Of a stretch of 26,093 nt of DNA, positions 1 to 6,889 are shown piece after piece. The notes under the pieces are model-generated. The model was not told the DNA's origin, did no database searches, and saw only the letters and a program-made list of their open reading frames with translations. Within the stretch, counting starts at the first letter, position 1; each line of letters opens with the position of its first letter. The translations under genes and the position numbers were made by a program. Source of the stretch: JAFGED01 sp034430835 (GTDB lineage: Bacteria; Chloroflexota; Anaerolineae; B4-G1); assembly GCA_034430835.1 (NCBI GenBank), contig DAOUDX010000037.1, forward strand, positions 1-26,093, in the 5' to 3' direction.

Positions 1-127
1 CCGAGGCAGCAAGAGGCCATTTTCGCAAGCAATATAGTGGATTCAGTTGCAAGTGTTGCATCCTATTGGCAAATCGTATGAAAAATCGTCGGCGGAAAGT
101 CAACACAGATTCCTCTCCGACAGGCTG

Positions 128-1591
128 CTAGAATGCAAAGAAGGCACACGCTATTCCCCACTGCCCCTTCTCGTATCCAAACGATAGGTTGTGCTGTTCC
201 TTATCCTCCAGAATGAACTCCACAAAGTGGCAGCCAGGGTTCTCATTGAAGCCAAATCGATGCTGATCTACCGAAACAAACCAGCTAGATGGCCCCTTTT
301 GCTCAGTTATGGCTAATCCATAGGCACGTGACCGGTTGCCAGGAACAGTTACCGGGATATGCTCATTCCAGTCTTCTACTGGGTAAACCTCGGCTGCCAC
401 AATCAGGAAGTCCTCTATCCTTGGGCCGCTTCCGAATTTGATCGACTGAACTGGCCTTTCTGCAGTCAACCGATACCAGCGCACCTGCCTGATCAGCACA
501 CTCTCGCATCCTGCTATATGAGGCTCAGTAAGAATGCGGTCTTTCTCATCGGCAGTGTTTGCACTTGCAGCAACGTATGTATACTCTGAGCGTTCCGGGT
601 GCTTAAAGCAGACAGGTAGAACACAGGGGCATTGAGCATGGAAGATCCGACCCAGTCCTTCTCCAAGAGCTTGATACATGGAACCATATATGACGTCGTG
701 CAAGTCCGTCACTTTGGTTTTTTCCCTGTACGCTGGTGAGGGAATATCCAACTTCTGCTGGGAAATTAGTTTCGGGAACCTCTCGATTCGGCAACTACCC
801 CAGAGAAGGTTGAATTGCTCACGGAAGAAGCTATACCAATGCGGGTCTTCCGATGCCTGCAGCCTAAAGGCCGGACTCGGTTTGGTGGATTTGTGAGGAA
901 GTATAGTCACCCAGCACGTTCCGTGAGGTTCATCTGGATCGATCATCTCAAACGCCATTCCTGGATAGAACGGTAGGAAACCTATCTCCAGTTGCTCTTG
1001 GCTCTGCGCGTTCCGCGCAATGATCTCCAGTTGGGCGAGCGTTGAATTGATAATCGTCCGGTAGAGATCGACGGTTGCTTCTCCCCATCCTCGGGCTACC
1101 ATTTGCTGAAGATTGGAGTCAGACGGTTCAAGTAGTACCAACTGGACCGAAGCTCCCGCCCTTAGTCTTTGCTCCAACATATGAGTGAACTGGCTTGTTC
1201 TATGCTGCAACGTCACTCCCGTCAGTATGATCCTTCTTGCAGAGGCAAAGGACTCTTCCTTCAGATCTCTGTCTGTCAGCAGGAAGTCGTCAGCTCGGAT
1301 GTTTCGGTTGATTGCCCTACGTATAAGGTTCTGGTTATTCTCCGACAAATCGCGATTCTCGTTCAGGAGACTCTCCATTCGGCCCATTCGGCGACTACGA
1401 TCCCATATGCCTGAGACCGCAATTAGGGCAAGCACAGCTAGGATCCATGGAGCCAACTCGGCGATGTCAGCCGCTGCGGAAGGCCGAACTTGGTATCGGA
1501 TGAATACAAAGACCGCAAGTGCAATCGTCGCGAAATCAAGAAGATTGTCAAGAAGAAACTCGATTACCTTCCTCAAACCGGACTTCTGCAT
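128..1591 (-). CDS. Membrane-anchored protein with PLD-like region, function unknown
   Basis: The 487-residue protein has two N-terminal membrane segments (about residues 12-32 and 47-64). A short charged, Asn/Glu-rich stretch that could form a coiled coil follows (about 68-95). Next comes a soluble region whose start (about 115-160, with RIILTGVTLQ and GASVQLVLLEPSD) resembles the phospholipase-D-like/DUF5919 type of fold, where a short beta strand ending in TG is followed by a helix and then a strand ending in a P-S/D turn. I see no HKD motif, so catalysis is doubtful. The C-terminal half (about 200-487) is unrecognised. The start at 1591 is supported by an AGGAGAGG ribosome binding site. 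It lies 38 bp after an attC-like repeat and in the same direction as the upstream gene. GC is lower than in the rest of the window, which suggests acquisition. A defence or stress role is possible but is only inference. Confidence 0.7.
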   Translation of the reverse strand: MQKSGLRKVIEFLLDNLLDFATIALAVFVFIRYQVRPSAAADIAELAPWILAVLALIAVSGIWDRSRRMGRMESLLNENRDLSENNQNLIRRAINRNIRADDFLLTDRDLKEESFASARRIILTGVTLQHRTSQFTHMLEQRLRAGASVQLVLLEPSDSNLQQMVARGWGEATVDLYRTIINSTLAQLEIIARNAQSQEQLEIGFLPFYPGMAFEMIDPDEPHGTCWVTILPHKSTKPSPAFRLQASEDPHWYSFFREQFNLLWGSCRIERFPKLISQQKLDIPSPAYREKTKVTDLHDVIYGSMYQALGEGLGRIFHAQCPCVLPVCFKHPERSEYTYVAASANTADEKDRILTEPHIAGCESVLIRQVRWYRLTAERPVQSIKFGSGPRIEDFLIVAAEVYPVEDWNEHIPVTVPGNRSRAYGLAITEQKGPSSWFVSVDQHRFGFNENPGCHFVEFILEDKEQHNLSFGYEKGQWGIACAFFAF

Positions 1592-1628
1592 TGTCCTCTC
1601 CTATACTTGCCGTTTGCACGGCAAAGCG

Positions 1629-1758
1629 GCCTAACGGCGTGCATGAGCCGCCGCGCCGACCCATGCAAAACCTACCTCTCTACAAGACTACCAGCAAATG
1701 CAAAAACGCCGCTGGTAACGCGCGCCGAAGGCGCGGTCGGGTGCATGCGGGGTTGGGC
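1629..1758. repeat. attC-like inverted repeat between two accessory genes
   Basis: The 130-bp element begins with GCCTAAC (1629-1635, fits RYYYAAC) and ends with GTTGGGC (1752-1758, fits GTTRRRY), the two core sites of integron attC elements. The arms are partly complementary: TGCATG occurs at 1640-1645 and 1742-1747, and GCCGCGCC on the left pairs with GCGCGGT on the right. A smaller hairpin GCGCC-GAA-GGCGC lies inside. It starts 26 bp after the stop of the upstream minus-strand gene and ends 38 bp before the start of the next, the tight packing expected of gene cassettes. No integrase is in the window, so this may be a lone cassette cluster or a lineage-specific repeat with attC-like ends. 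Confidence 0.55.
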
Positions 1759-1784
1759 AGCTCGGTCATTCTTCCTCCCAGTGC

Positions 1785-3002
1785 TCATTTCGACAGCCGC
1801 CTCTGAGCTTCGTAGTAGAAGAATAGCTGATTTCGCTCAATGGCTTGTTTCTCTTGCTTCCACTCCTTGTATGCCTCGTGGATAATCGCAGCGGAAGAGA
1901 TTCCGACCCCAAGGCTCAATGCCACCTCGCTTGGTAGAGACGACAGTTGCGAAATCGCCAGAGAGAATAGGGAACCAACAGGCAAGACCGCTGGTTTCTC
2001 GACGAACTTGTGGAGTATGGACGCCAAGAGCTTGTTTGACTTCACCGACTCTTCAATATCAAGAATGGCTGGCCCTACATCTCGGTAGAACACTTTCTCT
2101 GCTTCTGAAGGGAAGTCCTTGTCCCAAGAGGCGGGTTTGATCTCCTCGGAGAACCGAACTATGGCTCCTCGAAATCGAGTCAGGGGTCTGTCAAGCTCTT
2201 CGCGGACGTCAAGGATCTCGTCCACTGATGCCTGATCGAATAAAGGGAGACGCTTCAGCAGATGACCGGCCAGACCACTATGCTTACCCCGTCCGATGTC
2301 AGACTCAGAAACGCCTATTCTCTTGGCATCTACCTTTTCCCTAACAAGCTCGCCGGTTTCGGTGTCAAACAAAGGGTACGTAGAGCTGTCTGACACTGCA
2401 CTGCTCACCCTCTCTACGAATTCCCAAATCATCTTATCGCTGCGTTGAGAGATTTCTGATCGACGGGATTCCACCCGGGGTGACCCAGAAGCACCAGCTA
2501 TGCAATCGGTTATGAACTCCAGGACAGTTTCATCAGTGTCGGTTTCCTCAAATGTATGCAACTCCAACAGGCCAGCTCTAACACCACGTTCTATCTCGTC
2601 AAAGCCTGAATCCTTGGCTATCTCAATGGCTTTTTGTTTGACCGCTTCCCATTGGCCTGCAAGGAGTTGCTGGAAACTGGCTTGCACAGTGCGATCCTGT
2701 CTACTCAAATGCTTTGTCTGAGACTTCTTCTTGATTGTCTTCAGGAACTTGAGCAAGACTCTCGCATCTTTCTCTGAAGCCAGGTAGGGGATGACCTTCT
2801 CCAAGAGCTGCATTTGCTGCTTGGGGCTAAAGTCCCTCTGTCTCGACACCATCGACATCATAGAGGAAGCAAGGCTGTAGAGTTTGACATGGTCTCCGTA
2901 CAAAAGTGCTGCCTTTGACAGCCGCAATTCCTGCTCCAAGCTCAACTTGCTCGATGGGTAAGTCCCTATAGTAATATGAAGCCCTGGCGATGAATCGTTC
3001 AT
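1785..3002 (-). CDS. Hypothetical protein in attC-like cassette
   Basis: I do not recognise this protein of about 405 residues. It is mostly soluble and helical, with charged stretches. The N-terminal part contains ALLYGDHVKLYS, a hydrophobic strand-like motif, followed by Lys-rich helices. Near the C-terminus there is one moderately hydrophobic segment with PVGSLFSLAISQLSSLP and SLGVGISSAAIIHEAYKEW, which could be a buried helical pair. I prefer the ATG at 3002 because an AAGGTG ribosome binding site precedes it; a TTG at 3035 in the same frame is less likely. A promoter-like pair of boxes lies upstream at 3098-3126. The stop is 26 bp from an attC-like repeat. Together with the following minus-strand gene it forms the low-GC accessory pair of the window; a joint function is inference. 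Confidence 0.65.
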   Translation of the reverse strand: MNDSSPGLHITIGTYPSSKLSLEQELRLSKAALLYGDHVKLYSLASSMMSMVSRQRDFSPKQQMQLLEKVIPYLASEKDARVLLKFLKTIKKKSQTKHLSRQDRTVQASFQQLLAGQWEAVKQKAIEIAKDSGFDEIERGVRAGLLELHTFEETDTDETVLEFITDCIAGASGSPRVESRRSEISQRSDKMIWEFVERVSSAVSDSSTYPLFDTETGELVREKVDAKRIGVSESDIGRGKHSGLAGHLLKRLPLFDQASVDEILDVREELDRPLTRFRGAIVRFSEEIKPASWDKDFPSEAEKVFYRDVGPAILDIEESVKSNKLLASILHKFVEKPAVLPVGSLFSLAISQLSSLPSEVALSLGVGISSAAIIHEAYKEWKQEKQAIERNQLFFYYEAQRRLSK

Positions 3003-3097
3003 ATGCACCTTAAATCGCAGTGAGCTGCTGCCCAACCACCGATATATGGATGTCTTGCCACCTGGTTGCTTATATGTGGAAATGCCGCCTCACTCCA

Positions 3098-3126
3098 ATT
3101 ATAGCCCAACGGCCCCACTCGTACAA
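3098..3126 (-). promoter_or_regulatory. Promoter for the accessory gene pair
   Basis: On the minus strand a perfect TATAAT (3103-3098) is preceded, with a 17-bp spacer, by TTGTAC (3126-3121). The -35 box is weak but the -10 box and spacing are ideal. Transcription would start about 90 bp before the ATG at 3002. Confidence 0.5.
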
Positions 3127-3169
3127 ACGACAACGCCGGCCGCCCCGCTTCCCCCACCACGTCCGCGCT

Positions 3170-3197
3170 GCCGGCGGGGGGTGCGGCCCCCGCCGGC
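3170..3197. terminator. Strong GC hairpin, possible terminator
   Basis: An 11-bp perfect stem (GCCGGCGGGGG / CCCCCGCCGGC) has a 6-nt loop. It sits 27 bp beyond the stop codon of the minus-strand gene ending at 3224 and before the promoter of the accessory pair. There is no T tract on either side, so intrinsic termination is uncertain; the hairpin may instead stabilise the transcript end. Confidence 0.4.
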
Positions 3198-3223
3198 GTG
3201 GCGGCATAGGTGCCGCTTTCCGC

Positions 3224-3616
3224 CTACTCGACAGGATCGTCGGGATGTGCCTCGTTCCACATCGCGACCAGGTCGTCGCCGCTCTTGCCGACGTTCTCGG
3301 CGTTGATGAGGCGGCCCCGAAATGCGCCGGGCGCATTCAGGGTGCGCAGGATGCGTTTGTCCACTTTGACCTTGACCTCGACGTCGCCGTCCAGGTCTAT
3401 GCTGGGTGTGTAGATGGCGACGCCGGTGTGGACGGGGCGACCATCCAACAGCAAGCCGATGAGTGTCTCCACCTCGGCCTCCTGGACGTTCTTGACGACG
3501 CCTGACGATAGCGTGGTGCGGGTTGTGGTCAACTCCATGTACCGCTCTTCCTCCGCTGCGTCGCCCAGGTCAATGCGCGGACGGTAGGCTGTGATCGCTT
3601 GGATGCGTTTTGCCAT
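3224..3616 (-). CDS. Small hypothetical protein
   Basis: The 130-residue soluble protein has no signal peptide or membrane segment. Visible features are an N-terminal RPRIDLGDA turn, a central VETLIGLLLDGRPVHTG stretch, and a C-terminal GKSGDDLVAMWNEAHPDDP tail. The order helix, then DGRPV, then a strand pair with 'YTPSIDLDGDVEVKVKVD' weakly recalls HU/IHF-like DNA-binding domains found in some environmental bacteria, but I would not name it on that basis. The ATG at 3616 has a very good ribosome binding site (TAGGAGGT, 5 bp spacing), which supports a real and well translated gene. It lies 238 bp downstream of the ion-pump operon on the same strand, separated by repeat-rich DNA, so it is probably a separate transcription unit. 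Confidence 0.7.
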   Translation of the reverse strand: MAKRIQAITAYRPRIDLGDAAEEERYMELTTTRTTLSSGVVKNVQEAEVETLIGLLLDGRPVHTGVAIYTPSIDLDGDVEVKVKVDKRILRTLNAPGAFRGRLINAENVGKSGDDLVAMWNEAHPDDPVE

Positions 3617-3683
3617 GTCGTTACCTCCTATCTGATGCAGAATCTATACCGTGCCGGGGCCGCACCCCCGGCCTTGGCCCTCG

Positions 3684-3759
3684 ATTGCACGCCGTGCGAT
3701 TGGATTTCTACGCCGTGCAACCTGATTTCTACGCCGTGCAACCTGATTTCTACGCCGTG
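3684..3759. repeat. 21-bp direct tandem repeat, about 3.6 copies
   Basis: A 21-bp unit starting ATTTCTACGCCGTG is repeated at 3704 and 3725 and ends as a partial copy at 3746-3759. A degenerate copy (with GCACGCCGTGC, itself palindromic) lies at 3684-3703. Adjacent full copies are identical, and the array sits in non-coding DNA between two minus-strand genes. Confidence 0.85.
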
Positions 3760-3816
3760 TGCCTGCCGCACCGAACTCGTGTGCTTGCTGCCTCCTGCTT
3801 CCCGCTGGCCCAACTC

Positions 3817-3847
3817 CCAATCTACCAATCTACCAGTTTTCCAATCT
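3817..3847. repeat. Low-complexity CCAATCTA repeat
   Basis: CCAATCTA occurs twice in tandem here (from 3817), followed by a related TTCCAATCTC. The same kind of sequence occurs at 6865-6889, the only gap inside the ion-pump operon. It is non-coding and lies just beyond the stop of the NuoN-like gene. Confidence 0.6.
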
Positions 3848-3854
3848 CGCCCCA

Positions 3855-5381
3855 CTACTCTCCGCTCATTCTTGTCCCCAACGCCAGCAAGTAGACGCCT
3901 GCATCTGCCGTCCAGTCCAGCCACGGCCCAGGATAAAGGCCGATGGCGAGCACCAGCGCCCCCAGCGTGATGATGGGCAGTGCCATCCAGGGCGAGATTC
4001 GAATCCGCCCCCCCTCACTCCCTGCCCCGCGCGCAGGGGAAGCTGAAGGGGAGGTAAACAGCGTTCCGATCAGCGGCAGGTAGTAGCCCAGCGCGATCAG
4101 GCTGTTCAGCAAGAGCGCTGCCAGCCCCACGTAGCCCAGCACGTCTGACGAACGCAGCGCTCCCTGCAGGATAAACCACTTGCCGACAAAGCCCGCCAGC
4201 GGCGGCACGCCGGCCAACCCCGCCAGGGCCACGCTGAAGGCCACGGCCACCAGCGGCATGTGGGCCGCCGTCCCGCGCAGCTCTTCGATCGTGGTGGCGT
4301 CGCGGTAAAAGTGACACACCCCCTTGCATAAGAAGGCCAGCCCCTTCATCACGGCCTGGGCCAGTATCAGAAAAAAGCCGGCCTGGATGGCCACTGGCAG
4401 GTCGTAGCGCAGCCCGATACCCACGCTGAGCAAGACGTACCCCATCTGTGCGATCGTGGAATAGGCCAGCAGCCGCTTGGTGTGAGTCTGCACCAGCGCC
4501 ATACTGTTGCCCACTGTCATGTTGAAGAGCGAGAGCACGATCAGCAGCGTCCCCAGCCCCCGTGCCGGGAAACCCAGCCCCAGGCAGACCTTGAGCAGCG
4601 CGTAGAAGGCGCTCTGGACGACGACGCCGGAGAGCATGGCGCTGATGCTGCTGGGAGCGCGCCCGTGGGCATCCGGCAGCCAGGTATGAAGCGGGACGAT
4701 CGCGCTCTTGAGCCCCAGGCCCACCAGGAGGCAGGCGATTCCGGCGCGAGTCCACGGTCCCGGCGCACCCATCCCTCCCATTGGGGGGGAGAGAGGGGGG
4801 GGCAACGCGAGTTGCCCCGTTTCGCGGTAGATGAACGAGATGCCCATCAGGATGGTCACCGTGCCCACGCTGCCCATCACCAGGTATTTGAACCCGGCCT
4901 CAATGGCCGTCCTGGTGCGCCGCCGGAAGGCGACCAGCACGTAAGCGGCGACGCTCATCAACTCGCAGAACATATACAGGTTGAACAGGTCCGCCGCCAG
5001 CACCATGCCCACCAGCCCGGTCACGAGCAACAGCAGAAGCGGATAGTAGGTTTCATACCGTTGGTCGAGCGCCAGGTAGCGGCCGGAGTAGACGGTCACC
5101 AGCAGGCCCAATCCCAGCGCCACGCCGATAATCACCAACGCGGCGGGATCGGCGCGCAGGAAGGCCTCGCCCGCCCCAAAGCGACCCCAGGTCGGGAGAT
5201 GGTTTGCACTTGTTGCCGGCTGCAAGAACGCCAGCGTAGTTAGCGCCGCCGCGAAAGCGCCTGCCGTGAACAGGGCCAGCAGGTCGTTGCGCCCGGTCAC
5301 GAACCGCGCCACCAGGTAGACGGCAAACGCGCCACCCCCCAGGCAGGCCAACGGCAGCACGACCCGCACGTCACCCGTCAC
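3855..5381 (-). CDS. NuoN/MnhD-like proton-translocating subunit
   Basis: The 508-residue polytopic membrane protein belongs to the antiporter-type proton-pumping family shared by complex I (NuoL/M/N), Mrp antiporters (MnhA/D) and group 4 hydrogenases. Channel residues are intact: Glu in FCELMSVAAY, Lys in LGLKSAIVPLHTWLPDAH with the following SSISAMLSGVV segment, and Lys in AVMKGLAFLCKG. I choose the GTG at 5381 because it overlaps the TGA of the preceding gene (GTGA); an upstream extension in the same frame reads through that gene and looks like out-of-frame translation. Two loops hold low-complexity insertions encoded by short repeats: about residues 193-205 (with LSPPMGG) and about 442-458 (with SPSASPARGAG). 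It is the last gene of the operon. Whether it acts with a redox partner or as an ion antiporter cannot be told from the window. Confidence 0.85.
   Translation of the reverse strand: MTGDVRVVLPLACLGGGAFAVYLVARFVTGRNDLLALFTAGAFAAALTTLAFLQPATSANHLPTWGRFGAGEAFLRADPAALVIIGVALGLGLLVTVYSGRYLALDQRYETYYPLLLLLVTGLVGMVLAADLFNLYMFCELMSVAAYVLVAFRRRTRTAIEAGFKYLVMGSVGTVTILMGISFIYRETGQLALPPPLSPPMGGMGAPGPWTRAGIACLLVGLGLKSAIVPLHTWLPDAHGRAPSSISAMLSGVVVQSAFYALLKVCLGLGFPARGLGTLLIVLSLFNMTVGNSMALVQTHTKRLLAYSTIAQMGYVLLSVGIGLRYDLPVAIQAGFFLILAQAVMKGLAFLCKGVCHFYRDATTIEELRGTAAHMPLVAVAFSVALAGLAGVPPLAGFVGKWFILQGALRSSDVLGYVGLAALLLNSLIALGYYLPLIGTLFTSPSASPARGAGSEGGRIRISPWMALPIITLGALVLAIGLYPGPWLDWTADAGVYLLALGTRMSGE
4008..4054. 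repeat. Palindromic repeat inside the NuoN-like gene
   Basis: An imperfect palindrome of C-rich then G-rich arms is centred on GCGCGC (CCTGCCCC then GCAGGGG) and flanked by CCCCTCACT and AAGGGGAGG. It is read in frame as the Ser/Ala/Gly-rich loop SPSASPARGAG near the C-terminus of the protein, which is not expected for this family. Confidence 0.6.
4768..4803. repeat. C-run/G-run palindrome inside the NuoN-like gene
   Basis: The element has the form CCCTCCCATTGGGGGGGA followed by GAGAG and a G run. On the minus strand it encodes a PPLSPPMGG loop. The same motif is found in the NuoL-like gene at 7276-7318, so this is a dispersed repeat rather than family sequence. Confidence 0.7.
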
Positions 5382-6862
5382 CAGTTGCCCCCCAGGATCA
5401 GCGCCAGGGCCTGGTCCACCCAGCCAAAGATCGGCGCCGGAAAGATCCCTTCGATGAGGGCCAGCGCGGCCAGCAAAACCGTTGGCGCGACCATCGCCCG
5501 GGGCAGCCGGTCTATCGTCAACCCTTCCGGCCTGGAACCGAAAAAGATGCGTCCTATGAACCAGAGGGCGTAGGCCACCGTCAACAGCGACCCGAACAGC
5601 GTCAGGAGCGAAAGGCCCAGGTGAGCAGTGTGAAAGCCGCCGGCAAAGATCAGCCACTCGCTGTCAAAGATGCACAAGGGCGGCATCCCGGCGATGGCCA
5701 GCGCCCCCACACCCGTGCAGAGCGCGGTCAGGGGCATCGCGCGCCCCAGGCCGCCCAACTCCCCGATCTGCCGCCGCCCCGTGGCGCGCACCACCAGCCC
5801 CACGCCCATAAAGAGCAGCGCCTTGACGATGGCGTGGAAGATGACGTGCAGCGTCGCCCCGGCGATTCCGTCGTGGGTTAGCGTGCCCAGCCCAAACAGA
5901 ATATAGCCCATCTGGCTGACGCTGGAGTAGGCGATGATGCGCTTGATGTCCCGCTCCGCCAGCGCCATGAGCGCGCCATAGATCTCGGAGACGATACCCG
6001 CGATCATCATCGGCACGGCGAAGGGAGCCATCTGCTCCGCCGAGAAGATGCTCAAGGGGAAACGCAGAATCCCGTAGGTGCCCATGCTGAGCATCGCCGC
6101 CGCGAGCATGATGGTGACCGGCATCGGGGCCACGGCGTGGGCGTCGGGCAGCCAGAGATGCAGCGGGAAGATGGCCATCTTGACGCAGAAGCCGACGATG
6201 AAAAGCACGGTCACGGTCGTCACCAGGCCGGGGGCCAGCGTGACGCCCGCCCGCAGGCCTGCATCTTGCAGGGCCGAGAAACTGTCGTTCCCGGTGGCGT
6301 CGTAGAGCACGAGCAGGCCAACCAGCACCATCAGCGAGCCCAGGTGGGTAAAGATAAAGTACTTGAGCGCAACCGCCCCCCGGCGCTCGCCCTCGCCCCA
6401 GATGGCGATCAGCGCGCAGGAGGCCACCAGCATCAGTTCCCAGAAGGTGTAGAACAGGAACAGGTCGTCGGCCAGGGTGGTGCCGGACATGCCGATGGCA
6501 AAGAGCAGCAACAGGGCGTAAAAGATCGGCGTGCGGCTATCAGGGCGGTGATACCCCCAGGTGTAGACGACGGCCAGCAGCGTCACGGCAGCTTCGGTGA
6601 CCAGGAAGGGAAACGTGAGCCAATCCAGGTGCACAGACAGGCGGATGTTGGCTGCCGGAATCCACTGGAAATCCAGCGCCGGCGCGTCACCGCGCTGAAG
6701 CGCCGGCAGCAGGGCAAAGGTCCCAACCAGCGAAAGCGCCGCCGCCAGACCCGCGATCCAGCCTGCCGCGCGCACGCCGCGCTCGCGCAGCAGGAAGAGC
6801 AACAGCGCCGCCGCCAACGGCGCGCCCAGGATGGTCACCAGCCATATCGTCTCCGCGTTCAT
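5378..6862 (-). CDS. NuoM/MnhD-like proton-translocating subunit
   Basis: The 494-residue polytopic membrane protein is the most canonical of the three large subunits. It has the Glu of TM5 (FYTFWELMLVASCALIAIW), the TM7 Lys with VKMAIFPLHLWLPDAHAVAP followed by MPVTIMLAAAMLSMGTYG, the SSVSQMGYILFG motif and the TM12 HVIFHAIVKALLFMGVG Lys. These are the residues that relay protons in complex I-type subunits. The ATG at 6862 has a GGGGGTAG ribosome binding site; an in-frame TTG at 6874 is possible but weaker. The 21-bp gap to the upstream gene contains a CCAATCTACC-type repeat. It overlaps the next gene by GTGA. Confidence 0.9.
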   Translation of the reverse strand: MNAETIWLVTILGAPLAAALLLFLLRERGVRAAGWIAGLAAALSLVGTFALLPALQRGDAPALDFQWIPAANIRLSVHLDWLTFPFLVTEAAVTLLAVVYTWGYHRPDSRTPIFYALLLLFAIGMSGTTLADDLFLFYTFWELMLVASCALIAIWGEGERRGAVALKYFIFTHLGSLMVLVGLLVLYDATGNDSFSALQDAGLRAGVTLAPGLVTTVTVLFIVGFCVKMAIFPLHLWLPDAHAVAPMPVTIMLAAAMLSMGTYGILRFPLSIFSAEQMAPFAVPMMIAGIVSEIYGALMALAERDIKRIIAYSSVSQMGYILFGLGTLTHDGIAGATLHVIFHAIVKALLFMGVGLVVRATGRRQIGELGGLGRAMPLTALCTGVGALAIAGMPPLCIFDSEWLIFAGGFHTAHLGLSLLTLFGSLLTVAYALWFIGRIFFGSRPEGLTIDRLPRAMVAPTVLLAALALIEGIFPAPIFGWVDQALALILGGNW

Positions 6863-6864
6863 AT

Positions 6865-6889
6865 CTACCCCCAATCTACCAACCTACCA
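6865..6889. repeat. CCAATCTACC-type repeat at gene junction
   Basis: CTACCCCCAATCTACCAACC lies between the NuoL-like stop and the NuoM-like start. It is similar to the repeat at 3817-3847. On the coding strand it also supplies the GGGGGTAG used as ribosome binding site. Confidence 0.5.

Noticed and set aside
3104..3110. GCCCAAC as a second attC end
   Set aside because: No GTTRRRY partner or inverted arm is found within the next 150 bp; it falls in the spacer of a predicted promoter and may be chance.
3684..3759. CRISPR array
   Set aside because: The repeats are directly adjacent with no spacers; it is a tandem array.
5382..5657. Longer N-terminus for the NuoN-like protein (600 residues)
   Set aside because: The extra part overlaps the NuoM-like gene in another frame and is Arg/Gly/Pro-rich; a GTG overlapping the upstream stop is more sensible.
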